From Streptococcus suis (GTDB lineage Bacteria > Bacillota > Bacilli > Lactobacillales > Streptococcaceae): 64,000 bases of DNA. The notes under the pieces are model-generated. The model searched no databases, was not told the origin of the DNA, and saw nothing but the letters and a program-made list of their open reading frames with translations. How positions within the stretch are numbered: the first letter of the stretch is position 1; the number at the start of each line of letters is the position of its first letter. The stretch is from positions 1,302,001 through 1,366,000 of the forward strand of contig NZ_LR738724.1 in NCBI RefSeq assembly GCF_902702775.1, read 5' to 3'. This document shows, in pieces, positions 48,756-57,758 of the stretch. The position numbers were made by a program, and so were the translations under genes.

Positions 48756-49238
48756 ATGACCAAGAAACCCGTCCAACTCGCTACGATTTGCTACATTGAT
48801 AATGGTAAGGAATTTCTTCTCCTTCATCGAAACAAGAAAGAAAACGATGTCCATCAAGGAAAATGGATTGGAGTTGGTGGTAAACTAGAACCTGGCGAAA
48901 CACCACAGGCTTGTGCCATTCGAGAAGTCTTTGAGGAAACTGGGCTTACTGTAACAAAGCATGCTCTAAAAGGAGTGATAACCTTCCCAGACTTTACTCC
49001 AAACACAGACTGGTACACCTATGTCTTTAAGATAACTGGTTTTGAAGGAAGTTTGATTGATTGCAACGAAGGCGATTTAGAATGGGTTCCTTATGACCAA
49101 GTGCTCTCCAAACCAACTTGGGAAGGCGATCGCCATTTTCAAGAGTGGCTCTTGGAAAACCGTCCCTTCTTCTCTGCATGCTTTCGCTATGATGGGGATA
49201 AACTGCTGGATTACAGCGTTGATTTTTATGAGGAGTAA
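48756..49238 (+). CDS. NUDIX hydrolase, MutT/8-oxo-dGTP diphosphatase-like
   Basis: This 160-residue protein contains the NUDIX box GGKLEPGETPQACAIREVFE followed by ETGLT, and VQLATICYIDNGKEFLLLHR at the N-terminus. It is similar to streptococcal MutX-type enzymes that clean oxidised nucleotides. The ATG at 48756, after AAGGAGCCTTT, is chosen over an upstream frame start at 48699 that would lie before the -10 box. Substrate preference cannot be read from sequence. Confidence 0.9.
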   Translation: MTKKPVQLATICYIDNGKEFLLLHRNKKENDVHQGKWIGVGGKLEPGETPQACAIREVFEETGLTVTKHALKGVITFPDFTPNTDWYTYVFKITGFEGSLIDCNEGDLEWVPYDQVLSKPTWEGDRHFQEWLLENRPFFSACFRYDGDKLLDYSVDFYEE

Positions 49239-49253
49239 TTCTATAAATAGAAA

Positions 49254-49274
49254 AAGCCTTGGTTTTCAAGGCTT
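49254..49274. terminator. Terminator between the NUDIX and DUF4956 genes
   Basis: AAGCCTTG and CAAGGCTT form an 8-bp stem. The T-run is better on the minus strand (TTTTTC), so it mainly ends the VTC/DUF4956 transcript, but it can serve both convergent genes. Confidence 0.75.
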
Positions 49275-49281
49275 ACTTTCG

Positions 49282-49959
49282 TTATAAGAATTTTTTCTTA
49301 GGCATTTGCTTGTTCAATACGACATCCAGGGGACCAGCTGACAATACTGTATCTACCAAACGTTTATCTGTAATTTTTTTATCGAGGAGAACTTGATATT
49401 CTAAGATCAGCGCTTCTTTTTTCTTTTTGTACTTGAGGGAAATCAAGTCGGCTTGCTTGCAAGATTTACCAAATTGATTTTCAAAAAATTGATCATAGTC
49501 AAAATTCATTGGCACTGTCACCAAGAGATGACGACGATTTTGATTGACTTGAGCAAAGCTGATGTTCTCAAAAATCAAGATACAAGCAGATAGGATGACC
49601 GTCATAAAGACAGCCAAACCTAGGAAACCCATTCCTGTCGCTAGACCGATAGCCATCGCTAAGAGGACTGCAAGCATTTCCTTCGAAGAACCTGCTGCTG
49701 AGCGGAATTTAATTAGACTGAAAGTCCCTGCTACCGCAACACCCGCTCCCAAGTTACCATTAACTAATGCAATGATAACAGCAATCAAAGCTGGCATTAA
49801 ACTTAGTGTGATGACAAATTCCTTTGTATAATTAGATTTATATTTATAAACAGCCGCTAAGAGTACCCCCATGGATAGACTAACTCCAAAAACCATGGAC
49901 ATCTGCGCTAAGGTAATATTGCTATTGGCCGTTGAAAAGATACTATTAAACAGCTGCAT
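49282..49959 (-). CDS. DUF4956 membrane protein
   Basis: This 225-residue protein has four predicted membrane helices in the first 135 residues (MSMVFGVSLSMGVLLAAVYK, FVITLSLMPALIAVIIALVN and so on), the conserved GTFSLIKFRSAAGSSKEMLA segment between helices, and a soluble C-terminal domain. DUF4956 proteins are often encoded beside VTC-domain proteins, as here. Their joint role may involve polyphosphate or membrane-linked polymer formation; this is unproven for bacteria of this group. Confidence 0.85.
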   Translation of the reverse strand: MQLFNSIFSTANSNITLAQMSMVFGVSLSMGVLLAAVYKYKSNYTKEFVITLSLMPALIAVIIALVNGNLGAGVAVAGTFSLIKFRSAAGSSKEMLAVLLAMAIGLATGMGFLGLAVFMTVILSACILIFENISFAQVNQNRRHLLVTVPMNFDYDQFFENQFGKSCKQADLISLKYKKKKEALILEYQVLLDKKITDKRLVDTVLSAGPLDVVLNKQMPKKKFL

Positions 49960-50689
49960 GTTGGCTTACTTCCTCTCCAGGGATGTTGTGGGCAAGCTTA
50001 TAGGCATTGCCATATTTTGAAAATGATTGTTTTTCGATCTGGTATTTTTCAAGCAAGGCTACTAACCATTCTGGTCGCTCTTCTGGAACTTTTACTTCCA
50101 TGATTACTTTGGTTGGGTCTAATAGGTTCTTACCAAATTTACCTTCCATTGCATCCACATCGTAGTCTCGATACAGTAAGTTCTTATCGATTGTGAGACG
50201 AACTTTTTTGTCTTCGATTCCTTTATAGGATACGCGATCGTAGTAGATATACATCTTCGGCTTAATAGTCCCGTAGCGTTCTCTCAACATTTCGAGTTCT
50301 GAGGTTACCTTATCATCCTTGATTGTAGAATCAATCACTCCATTTTCGATATAATTTGTTACAGAAACAGGGTTTGAAGTTAAACGGTATTTGTAACCAA
50401 TTTTGTTTTCTTTTTTCTTGATTTCAAGAAAGGCTTGACTCGATTCAGATGGTGTCGCATCATAGACACGCATACGAATTTTCTCACGTCCATTCTTTTT
50501 GGCAAGTGAATCTTGAATCATATCAAAATCTTCATTATCAAAGTAGATATTGGTAATCGTTGATGTCGCAAATTCATCTGCCATCATGTACTGACGAAGT
50601 TCCTTTTCTAAAAGTTCAAAAGTTTTTTTATCAACGATATATTTAGTCTCTTTACGCTTAAACTGCTTTTGTACGATTCTTGTTTTCAT
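49946..50689 (-). CDS. VTC-domain protein, candidate polyphosphate polymerase
   Basis: This 247-residue protein has the tunnel-type triphosphate domain of the yeast Vtc4 family: FKRKETKYIVDKKTFELLEK, ITNIYFDNEDFDMIQDSLAK, REKIRMRVYD, QAFLEIKKKENKIGYKYR, and MEVKVPEERPEWLVALLEKY. Basic and acidic residues in these strands would bind ATP or polyphosphate and a metal. It overlaps the DUF4956 gene by 14 bp. Eukaryotic Vtc4 makes polyphosphate from ATP; a similar bacterial function is plausible but not demonstrated here. Confidence 0.85.
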   Translation of the reverse strand: MKTRIVQKQFKRKETKYIVDKKTFELLEKELRQYMMADEFATSTITNIYFDNEDFDMIQDSLAKKNGREKIRMRVYDATPSESSQAFLEIKKKENKIGYKYRLTSNPVSVTNYIENGVIDSTIKDDKVTSELEMLRERYGTIKPKMYIYYDRVSYKGIEDKKVRLTIDKNLLYRDYDVDAMEGKFGKNLLDPTKVIMEVKVPEERPEWLVALLEKYQIEKQSFSKYGNAYKLAHNIPGEEVSQHAAV

Positions 50690-50820
50690 TATTGTGCCTC
50701 TTCTATCCTAAATTTTGACAGGTCCCTGTCTTGTTTACAAGATATAGTTTACCGACCAAGCTTTAAATGAAACTGAAAATAAAATTAAACAAAACTTAAA
50801 CTGCAATAAAGTTGAAATTC

Positions 50821-50849
50821 TTTTGTCACATTCTAATCTATGCTACAAT
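50821..50849 (+). promoter_or_regulatory. Promoter of the small gene at 50882
   Basis: TTTTGT (50821-50826) and extended TGC-TACAAT (50844-50849) with 17 bp between them. The start codon follows 32 bp on, preceded by AAGGAG. Confidence 0.5.
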
Positions 50850-50881
50850 AGTCCTATCAATAGTAAGGCAAGGAGAAACCC

Positions 50882-51184
50882 ATGTACGAATTTGTCCTAG
50901 AATACGGCTCTTTCCCCGTAAAACTCATCGACAGTTTTGTCAACAATCGCTCAGAAATTCCTGATTTTCTCAAAGATGACGAAGAAATGATTGCCCGATT
51001 GAATGAGATTAACGAACTCTTCCACCAACTTTTCTTAACCATCGAATGCAAGTTTGACTACATCGGCAAGCAATTCCCTGACAAGATTGAACAACTACGA
51101 GCACTCTATCATCCCCTGGCAGACGATTTACTAGCCAAGTATAGCAACCAGATAGACTTGAAGATTGAACCTTTTATTTTGTAA
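50882..51184 (+). CDS. Small conserved hypothetical protein
   Basis: This 100-residue soluble acidic protein begins MYEFVLEYGSFPVKLIDSFV and is largely helical. A central DEEMIARLNEINELFHQLFL stretch could form a short coiled coil. AAGGAG precedes the ATG by 7 bp, and there is a plausible promoter, so it is likely a real gene. Its stop codon TAA shares its last base with the start of a BOX-like element. I recognise no family. Confidence 0.72.
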   Translation: MYEFVLEYGSFPVKLIDSFVNNRSEIPDFLKDDEEMIARLNEINELFHQLFLTIECKFDYIGKQFPDKIEQLRALYHPLADDLLAKYSNQIDLKIEPFIL

Positions 51185-51338
51185 TACTCAATGAAAATCA
51201 AAAGTAGCCTAGGAAACGAAGGCGAAGATAGAACTCTGTTACTGTCTTGTTTCAAGGTAACAGGCTGAAAAGCTCCACCGGAGCTTTTCACTCATCAAGG
51301 CAAGTTGACAACGGATAATTTTGATTTTCGAAGAGTAT
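51184..51338. repeat. BOX-like repeat element
   Basis: The ends ATACTCAATGAAAATCAAAA and TTTTGATTTTCGAAGAGTAT are nearly complementary (outer stem), as in streptococcal BOX elements. Inside are a CTGTTAC/GTAACAG hairpin and a perfect 10-bp hairpin GAAAAGCTCC/GGAGCTTTTC with an ACC loop. It follows directly on the small hypothetical gene. Confidence 0.82.
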
Positions 51339-51343
51339 AAGAC

Positions 51344-51371
51344 AAAAGAGATGACCGCAATCATCTCTTTT
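51344..51371. terminator. Bidirectional terminator next to the BOX element
   Basis: AAAAGAGATGA and TCATCTCTTTT form an 11-bp perfect stem with a 6-base loop and T-runs on both strands. It lies between two convergent genes. Confidence 0.85.
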
Positions 51372-51396
51372 CTTCTATTCTGTATTCCAAACCATA

Positions 51397-51627
51397 CTAA
51401 TCACGCGATAAGTAGCCATAATCCACCAAGTAGCGTCTCAATACAGCATAGTCATCATAAAACTCAGCTAGAAAGGCATTAACCTCTTTTTCAGTGAATG
51501 TTGAGCCCTTCTTAGCCAATTCCTCCTGTAAGTAAGCAAACAAGACCTGCTTACTTTTCAGCTTTTTCGGAATGACAAGTAACTTCCCTTCTCGGAAAAA
51601 TTTTTCTTGAATGTCTTGAGTACTCAT
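51397..51627 (-). CDS. Small DUF2087 domain protein
   Basis: This 76-residue protein contains LLVIPKKLKSKQVLFAYLQE, EKEVNAFLAEFYDDYAVLRR and YLVDYGYLSRD, which match the DUF2087 family, usually fused to or found with transcription regulators. It starts at an ATG preceded by GGGAGGGAGAT. It lies downstream of pheT, after a terminator. A DNA- or RNA-binding role is possible but not shown. Confidence 0.85.
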   Translation of the reverse strand: MSTQDIQEKFFREGKLLVIPKKLKSKQVLFAYLQEELAKKGSTFTEKEVNAFLAEFYDDYAVLRRYLVDYGYLSRD

Positions 51628-51640
51628 ATCTCCCTCCCAA

Positions 51641-51666
51641 AAATCCTAGCCCGCAGACTAGGATTT
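51641..51666 (-). terminator. Intrinsic terminator of pheT
   Basis: AAATCCTAG and CTAGGATTT form a 9-bp stem with an 8-base loop and a TTTTT run on the minus strand, 15 bp after the pheT stop codon. The DUF2087 start codon follows 14 bp further down. Confidence 0.8.
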
Positions 51667-51681
51667 GATAAGATCTACAAA

Positions 51682-54081
51682 TTAACGAATTTCAGCACCA
51701 AGCTCCACCAAAGCCTTACTGATTTTCTCCATGTATTTCGCCACTTCCTCATCCGTCAGGCTGTCCGCAGGATTTTGGAAGGTCAGGTTGTAAGCCATAG
51801 ACTTCTTACCAGCCTCGATATTGTTACCCGCATAGACATCAAAGAGCGTCACCTTGGTCAAGCGTTTCACGCCCGCACCAGCAATGGCATCCAAGACATC
51901 CTGATGCTTGACATCACTGCTCAAAAGCAGGGCAATATCACGGCTAACCACTGGGAATTTAGAGATTTCGGTAAATGGCTGAGCAGGCTGGAGAGCTTCT
52001 TCAATCGCATCCAGATTGATTTCAGCCACATAAGTCTCAGGAATACCGTAGTCCTTGGCCGTTTGAGGATGTACCTGACCGACAAAGCCGATCAAAGCCC
52101 CATTCAAATGGATTTCAGCTGTACGACCTGGGTGCAGAGCAGCAATCTCACTGGTCGCCACAAAGTCAACTGCCAACTTGTAATGAGCAAAGATAGCTTC
52201 CAAAATACCTTTAGCATGGAAGAAATCAACGGGTACAGCAGGTGTCTGGAAGTCTTTCTCAGCTACCAAACCTGTCAAAACAAGGGCAAATTTATTGATT
52301 TCTTGTGGCAGGTCCTCTTTTGGATTGCCAGACTGTTCAAAGATTTTACCGATTTCGTAGAGGGCCAAGTTCTTGTTCTTACGAGCCACGTTGTAAGCTA
52401 CCGTTTCCAGCATACCAGATACCATGTTCTGACGAAGGGCAGAGCGGTCAATGGTCATCGGCCACATGAGTTCGGTGACTGTGGTTGGACGAGCCGCAAA
52501 CTCCACAGCCTTTTCAGGTGTTGTCAAGGCATAGGAAATGATTTCTGTCAGACCTGCACCTTCTGCCAGGCTACGTACTTGGCGACGGATGTTCTGGGTC
52601 AGGGTCAACTCACCTGCTGTACCGTCCTCTTTCGGAAGAGTGGTCGGCAGATTATTATAGCCATAGATACGTGCGATTTCCTCTACCAAGTCTGCTGGGA
52701 TGCGAATGTCCCAACGACGACGCGGTACTGCTACTGTAAACTGACTTGCATCGCCAGTTGTTTCCATACCTAAACGACGGAAAATGTCTGCGATTTGGGC
52801 ATAGTCAAGATTGGTCCCGAGCGAGCGGTTGACATAATCAATGGTCGCTGTGACTGGGACATCAGAAGTGTCCACGCTACCCGCAGAAACGATGCCAGAC
52901 AAGACCTGACCGCCAGCCAGTTCTGCAACCATAGCAGCTGCTGTGTCCATAGCCTCCTTCAAAGTTGCTACGTTGATGCCTTTTTCAAAGCGAGAAGAGG
53001 ACTCAGAGCGAAGGTTGAGGCGACCTGAGGTCTTGCGGATAGACTTGCCGTCAAAGAGGGCAGCTTCCAGCACAACCGTCTTAGAGTTGTTGTCAATTTC
53101 TGTGTTGGCACCACCCATGACACCACCAAGGGCAACTGCCTTGTCCGCAACGGAAATGACGATGTCATCAGTAATCAAGTCACGCTCTTCGCCGTCAAGC
53201 GTTACCAAGTTCTCACCCTCTCTTGCCTGGCGAGCCACGATTTTCTTGCCGTCAAACTTGTCAAAGTCAAAGGCGTGCATTGGCTGACCGAAGTAGAGCA
53301 AGATGTAGTTGGTGATGTCCACCACGTTGTTGAGCGGGCGGATACCTGCGTTCATGAGCAGGTTTTGCAACCACTGTGGACTCGGTGCGATAGTCACATT
53401 TTCAATGACACGGGCTGTGTAGGCAGTCACCTTGTCTGATTCAATAGCCACTTCAATCACATCGCTGGCCTTCTTGTCGCTTTCCTCCAAGGTCACAGGC
53501 TTGAAGTTGACCTTGCTGTCATAGATAGCCGCCACTTCGTGAGCCACGCCACGCATAGAGAGGGCGTCGGCACGGTTCGGCGTGATAGACAGCTCGATAA
53601 TCTCATCGTCGAGGTCAAGATATGAAAAGACTGGCTCACCCACGACTGCATCTTCAGGCAGGTGGTAGATTCCGTCCGCATAGACTTTTGGCACCACAGA
53701 GTCGGACACGCCGATTTCGCTCAATGAGCAGAGCATACCCAAGGACTCAACTCCGCGGATTTTGCCTTTCTTGATCTTGTAGTTGCCAGCGATACGAGCT
53801 CCTGGCAGAGCGACGATCACCTTGATTCCTGGCTTGACATTAGGAGCACCGCAAACGATTTGCGTGATTTCCTCACCAACATTGACCTGGCAGATGTTGA
53901 GGTGGGTATCTGGAATTGGCTCAGCAGACACAACCTGACCGACAACCAACTTAGACAGGCCAGCACTCTTTTGCTCAACCCCTTCTACCTCAATCCCTGT
54001 TGTTGACATTTTTTCAGACAAGTCATGGCTTGTCGCATCAAAGTCAACGAGTTCTTTTAACCATTTGTAACTTACTAACAT
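51682..54081 (-). CDS. pheT: Phenylalanyl-tRNA synthetase beta subunit
   Basis: This 799-residue protein begins [20 protein letters not shown] and has an EMAP-like tRNA-binding domain (about residues 40-155), the B3/B4 editing region ([20 protein letters not shown]), the B5 domain and a C-terminal anticodon-binding FDX-ACB domain ([20 protein letters not shown]). It forms the alpha2-beta2 enzyme with PheS. It is separated from pheS by an unusual 488-bp spacer of structured repeats. The ribosome-binding site before the ATG is weak (AAAGAAAG). Confidence 0.97.
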   Translation of the reverse strand: MLVSYKWLKELVDFDATSHDLSEKMSTTGIEVEGVEQKSAGLSKLVVGQVVSAEPIPDTHLNICQVNVGEEITQIVCGAPNVKPGIKVIVALPGARIAGNYKIKKGKIRGVESLGMLCSLSEIGVSDSVVPKVYADGIYHLPEDAVVGEPVFSYLDLDDEIIELSITPNRADALSMRGVAHEVAAIYDSKVNFKPVTLEESDKKASDVIEVAIESDKVTAYTARVIENVTIAPSPQWLQNLLMNAGIRPLNNVVDITNYILLYFGQPMHAFDFDKFDGKKIVARQAREGENLVTLDGEERDLITDDIVISVADKAVALGGVMGGANTEIDNNSKTVVLEAALFDGKSIRKTSGRLNLRSESSSRFEKGINVATLKEAMDTAAAMVAELAGGQVLSGIVSAGSVDTSDVPVTATIDYVNRSLGTNLDYAQIADIFRRLGMETTGDASQFTVAVPRRRWDIRIPADLVEEIARIYGYNNLPTTLPKEDGTAGELTLTQNIRRQVRSLAEGAGLTEIISYALTTPEKAVEFAARPTTVTELMWPMTIDRSALRQNMVSGMLETVAYNVARKNKNLALYEIGKIFEQSGNPKEDLPQEINKFALVLTGLVAEKDFQTPAVPVDFFHAKGILEAIFAHYKLAVDFVATSEIAALHPGRTAEIHLNGALIGFVGQVHPQTAKDYGIPETYVAEINLDAIEEALQPAQPFTEISKFPVVSRDIALLLSSDVKHQDVLDAIAGAGVKRLTKVTLFDVYAGNNIEAGKKSMAYNLTFQNPADSLTDEEVAKYMEKISKALVELGAEIR

Positions 54082-54132
54082 AACTTTTCTTTCTTTATTT
54101 TTTTAGAAAACACTACTTTTTCAACTGTAAAC

Positions 54133-54568
54133 CTAGTGAGAGGAGTAGGTAGACCGCTAGAGCAGCTACCGCTTCTCTCAATCTACTAACTTTATCGGAT
54201 TACGACGCTCTAATGTTGAAAACGACATTTTTTCAACATTAGAACTAGTGAGGGGAGTAGGTAGACCGCTATAACAGCTACCGTTTCTCTCAAACAACAA
54301 TTTACTAACTTTAGCAGATTACGACGCTCTAATGTTGAAAACGATATTTTTTCAACATTAGAGCTAGTGAGACGATTAGACAGTTCGCCAAAGCGACTGT
54401 CGTCTCATAAATAGGTGCTTCAGCACCATTTATGAGTATCGAATTACGACGGATTTCAAGCAAAACGATATTTTTTGCTTGAAATCCTAGTAAGGTAGCT
54501 AGGGAAGTCGCAGAATAGCGATTCCCGTCTACTTAAGAGCTGACTTTATCAGCCTTAAGTAGTGCTAC
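54133..54568. repeat. Tandem array of four structured repeat units between pheS and pheT
   Basis: Units begin with CTAGTGAG or CTAGTAAG at 54133, 54245, 54364 and 54487 (112, 119, 123 and about 82 bp). Each has a hairpin such as GGTAG-ACCGCTAGAGCAG-CTACC, sometimes a second hairpin, then the word TTACGACG and a strong hairpin (CTAATGTTGAAAA with TTTTCAACATTAG, or GGATTTCAAGCAAAA with TTTTTTGCTTGAAATCC) joining it to the next unit. Units 1 and 2 are close copies; 3 and 4 keep the framework but differ in stem sequences, with compensating changes. The single element at 22224-22355 shares the plan. No protein-coding content is evident in this spacer. Confidence 0.8.
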
Positions 54569-54569
54569 G

Positions 54570-55613
54570 TTAAAATTGCTCCGAGAATCGTACATCGCCT
54601 TGATAGAATCCACGAATATCGTTGATACCGTAACGGAGCATGGCAATGCGTTCCTGACCGAGACCGAAGGCAAAGCCAGAGTACTTGGTTGAGTCAATGC
54701 CGCTCATTTCCAATACTTGTGGGTGGACCATGCCGGCACCGAGGATTTCAATCCAGCCTGTTTTCTTACATACGTTACAGCCGTCACCACCGCACTTGAA
54801 GCAGGAAACATCCACCTCAACAGAAGGCTCGGTGAATGGGAAGTATGATGGACGGAGGCGAATTTGACGCTCTTCACCAAACATTTTCTTGATGATCATT
54901 TCAAGCGTACCTTTGAGATCACCCATGGATACATTTTCACCGACAACCAAGCCTTCAATCTGGTGGAACTGGTGGCTGTGGGTCGCATCGTCCGTATCAC
55001 GACGGAAAACACGGCCTGGCGAAATCATCTTCAAGGCACCTTTTGAGAAGTCATGCTGGTCCATGGTCCGTGCCTGAACAGGTGAGGTATGGGTCCGCAT
55101 AAGGATTTCTTCGGTGATGTAGAAAGTGTCCTGCATATCACGTGCTGGGTGGTCTTTTGGCAAATTCATGCGCTCAAAGTTGTAGTAATCTTTTTCCACT
55201 TCAAATCCGTCAACGATTTGGAAGCCCATGCCCAAGAAAATATCTTCGATTTCTTCAGAAGTCTGAGTCAAGACATGGCGTTTTCCGACCTTAACCTGAC
55301 GACCTGGCAAGGTCACATCAATGGTTTCTGAAGCTAATTGCTGTTGAATTTTTGCGGCTGCAACCTTCTGAGCGGTTTCTTCAAAGGCAGCAGTCAGCAC
55401 ATCACGGACTTCATTGACCTGCTTACCAACAATTGGTTTCATGTCGTTAGATAGGTCTTTCAAGCCTTTCAACAAGTCAGTCAAGGACCCTTTTTTACCC
55501 AAAACCGCAACACGCAGGTCTTGTAGTTCTTTTTCTCCTTGGTGCTGGATTTCTTTTAATTGTTCAAGTGTAGTTTGGCTTAATTCAGCCAACTGTTGTT
55601 CAATGTTTGACAT
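54570..55613 (-). CDS. pheS: Phenylalanyl-tRNA synthetase alpha subunit
   Basis: This 347-residue class II synthetase has an N-terminal coiled coil, motif 2 [20 protein letters not shown] and motif 3 [18 protein letters not shown], with [11 protein letters not shown] and [11 protein letters not shown] between. The ATG at 55613 ([11 protein letters not shown]) is preceded by TTGGAGGAATT; a longer frame to 55649 lies in the T-box terminator. It catalyses aminoacylation with PheT. Confidence 0.97.
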   Translation of the reverse strand: MSNIEQQLAELSQTTLEQLKEIQHQGEKELQDLRVAVLGKKGSLTDLLKGLKDLSNDMKPIVGKQVNEVRDVLTAAFEETAQKVAAAKIQQQLASETIDVTLPGRQVKVGKRHVLTQTSEEIEDIFLGMGFQIVDGFEVEKDYYNFERMNLPKDHPARDMQDTFYITEEILMRTHTSPVQARTMDQHDFSKGALKMISPGRVFRRDTDDATHSHQFHQIEGLVVGENVSMGDLKGTLEMIIKKMFGEERQIRLRPSYFPFTEPSVEVDVSCFKCGGDGCNVCKKTGWIEILGAGMVHPQVLEMSGIDSTKYSGFAFGLGQERIAMLRYGINDIRGFYQGDVRFSEQF

Positions 55614-55619
55614 AATTCC

Positions 55620-55826
55620 TCCAATAAAAAAACGCATGACACCACTCATATCGGAGCGTTGTCACGCGGTACCATCCGTTTTCATCTGCTAGGCAGACCT
55701 TAGTTCTAAGTCTTTGCGTGAGTGAATTCGACCAATTTTCACTGATTGAGCTTACAGTCACGGCTCAACTCCCTGGACAGTTTCCATAGGTGTACTAGTC
55801 TCACAGACTTCTATTCAATTAAGAAT
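55620..55826 (-). promoter_or_regulatory. T-box riboswitch leader of pheS
   Basis: On the minus strand GGATGGTACCGCG (55665-55677) is the T-box antiterminator sequence. It is followed by a terminator stem GCGTGACAACGCTC/GAGTGGTGTCATGC and a run of seven T. A stem I region with GAATTCAC contains a candidate TTC (Phe) specifier near 55724-55726. Uncharged tRNA-Phe should favour antitermination and raise pheS-pheT expression. The specifier assignment is tentative; the T-box itself is clear. Confidence 0.9.
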
Positions 55827-55855
55827 ATTCTATCAAAAATAAGAAAGTTTGGCAA
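55827..55855 (-). promoter_or_regulatory. Promoter of the pheS T-box transcript
   Basis: On the minus strand TTGCCA (55850-55855) and TAGAAT (55827-55832) are spaced 17 bp, just upstream of the T-box leader. Confidence 0.7.
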
Positions 55856-55869
55856 GAAATCTTCCTAGA

Positions 55870-56004
55870 AAACTCCCTCTATCTAGGATAGAAAGGAGTT
55901 TACATTTAGAACATGTACTTACAAGCGAAGCACTTTTAAATAAGAACTAGTTTTTCGCTCATAAAGATAGTATTTTGAAAAAACTAGCCTTAGATGAAAG
56001 TGCT
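55870..56004. terminator. Two stem-loops between the GH3 gene and the pheS promoter
   Basis: A nested structure pairs AGCACTTT (55929-55936) with AAAGTGCT (55997-56004) and, inside it, CTAGTTTTTC with GAAAAAACTAG. Beyond it, AAACTCC-TCTATC and GATAGA-GGAGTTT (55870-55901) form a second hairpin. They lie downstream of the glucuronate operon on its coding strand and probably end or stabilise its transcript. T-runs are short, so termination strength is uncertain. The rest of this gap holds no gene that I can see. Confidence 0.5.
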
Positions 56005-56023
56005 AAACTGTTGATACAGGTTC

Positions 56024-57748
56024 TTATAGTTTTGCCTGCCATTTATTGGCCCAAACATTCTCATTTGGCACACCATAGAATGTATCTTTTCCTTCTAATT
56101 TATCAAGGAGGGATTCGATCGTGTTTTTATTATGATGGTAGGCATTGATAGCAGTTTTGACCATGGTAACATCGTGAAGGTGAGTTGTATAGTTTAGCGA
56201 AACGAAAATGGTTGGAACTTCATGTACATACCAAGGAACTTCATTGGACATGGCTGTTTTCCACTGGATACGATAGTTATTCTGCGCTCCGTATCCAATG
56301 ACATTGGCAACAGTCAAGGCTAGATCAACTTCTTCTCGGTATTGCAGCGTTTTTCCTTTGATTCGAGTTGTGCCATCATTGACAGTCACTTCATAACAAC
56401 GCGCCTCTAGGGCAGCTTTAAGGTTATCAACCACTTCTGTACTTGCCGCAATAATCCCTTCTTTTTCGCCTTCTAGGTAATACAAACGGATTCTGCGATG
56501 GGTTTCTGGACTGATTGGAAGATTTTTCTGTGTATCTTTCAACAAGGTAATCGCCTTATCTGCTGCTTCACGTTGCCAAGCCAAGTGTTCTTCACAGCCG
56601 ATAATAGCCAATTCATCAGCTGATTTTAGTAAGTTTCCTTCTGCTTGCTTGATATACAGATTGAGTTTGGCTTTCAGACCTAAAATGCGACGGAGAGCAT
56701 CATGAAGGCGTTCTTCAGTAATCACTCCCTTGCGGTAGCCATTGAGCATAAATCCAAAATCTTCTTCTAAGTTATTGAAGAATAAGAACATATCGCAACC
56801 CGCAGCAATGGCTGCTGGGACATAATCTTCACGACGCATCGCTGCTGTCATCCCCAACATGTGGCTGGCATCTGTTATGACCAAGCCATTGAATTCCAGT
56901 TTTTCTTTCAATAAATCTTGAATCAATTCAGGAGCCAGTGTTGCAGGCAAAATGTCTTCATCCTTCAAAGTTGGATTGAGTCGTTGTTGGTAATATGGCA
57001 AGGCTATATGACCCGCCATAATCATCTCAACACCAGCTTCAATATGATGACGATAGACACGACCAAAACTCTTGTCCCATTCTTCTGGAGAGAGCTCATT
57101 GACACCGAGGACTAGGTGCTGATCACGTTCTTCTGTACCATCTCCTGGGAAATGCTTGATGCATTGAATAACATCTCTTTCAGCAGTCAATCCTTCTAAA
57201 TAGGCACTGGTATAGGCAATAACATCATCAGAATTTGTACCGTAGGCTCTGGTATTGACGATAGTATTGCGCCAGTTCTGAACAATGTCCACGCAAGGGT
57301 CAAAATTGACATTTACACCTAATGCAGTCTCCTCGCGCGCAGATACGAGACCTGCTAGGTAGGGGATACGAGGATCCCGACTGGCTTCAGATTGAGCACC
57401 TGAGGAAATATAGGTTCCTCCTTTCACAGCTCCATCTCCACCTGAGTCGCAGTTCGCTGCAACCAAGAGAGGTACTTTTGAATAGCTTTGCAACTCGTTA
57501 ATCAGTCCTTGTACCTGTTCTGGACTACCATTCATATAGCGGGCGCCACCTATGTGGTATCGATTCATCAATTCCTGATTACTCAGATTATTTCCGCTAA
57601 AAGCGTCTCCTCCGAAGAAGAATAGATTGACAAACAATTGACCGATTTTTTCTTCATCAGTCAGATGAGCCAAGGTAGTTTCCACCCAAGCAATCTGCTC
57701 TTCATTCAAACAATAGGGTTTCTTCCGTAAATCAACCAATCTAGGCAT
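56024..57748 (-). CDS. GH3 family beta-N-acetylhexosaminidase-like glycosidase (copy 1)
   Basis: This 574-residue cytoplasmic-type GH3 protein has no signal peptide. It shows KHFPGDGTEERDQHL near residue 200, which carries the Asp-x-His pair replacing the NagZ general acid/base dyad, and LVITDASHMLGM near residue 292 with the likely Asp nucleophile. A C-terminal alpha/beta domain follows residue about 390. Substrates are probably beta-linked amino sugars or disaccharides containing them. Its N-terminus (LVDLRKKPYCLNEE) is nearly the same as that of the next gene, so the two arose by tandem duplication. It starts 10 bp after that gene with AAGGAGGAAGTA before the ATG. Confidence 0.87.
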   Translation of the reverse strand: MPRLVDLRKKPYCLNEEQIAWVETTLAHLTDEEKIGQLFVNLFFFGGDAFSGNNLSNQELMNRYHIGGARYMNGSPEQVQGLINELQSYSKVPLLVAANCDSGGDGAVKGGTYISSGAQSEASRDPRIPYLAGLVSAREETALGVNVNFDPCVDIVQNWRNTIVNTRAYGTNSDDVIAYTSAYLEGLTAERDVIQCIKHFPGDGTEERDQHLVLGVNELSPEEWDKSFGRVYRHHIEAGVEMIMAGHIALPYYQQRLNPTLKDEDILPATLAPELIQDLLKEKLEFNGLVITDASHMLGMTAAMRREDYVPAAIAAGCDMFLFFNNLEEDFGFMLNGYRKGVITEERLHDALRRILGLKAKLNLYIKQAEGNLLKSADELAIIGCEEHLAWQREAADKAITLLKDTQKNLPISPETHRRIRLYYLEGEKEGIIAASTEVVDNLKAALEARCYEVTVNDGTTRIKGKTLQYREEVDLALTVANVIGYGAQNNYRIQWKTAMSNEVPWYVHEVPTIFVSLNYTTHLHDVTMVKTAINAYHHNKNTIESLLDKLEGKDTFYGVPNENVWANKWQAKL

Positions 57749-57758
57749 TACTTCCTCC

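Noticed and set aside
51607..52773. 388-codon plus-strand open frame opposite pheT
   Set aside because: It lies wholly over pheT, a clear housekeeping gene, has no ribosome-binding site and its protein is His/Cys/Phe-rich in the manner of an antisense shadow.
54121..54569. Reading the pheS-pheT spacer as a chain of ordinary terminators
   Set aside because: The hairpins are separated by conserved words, repeat as 112-123 bp units and would cut off pheT, an essential gene; a repeat array fits better.
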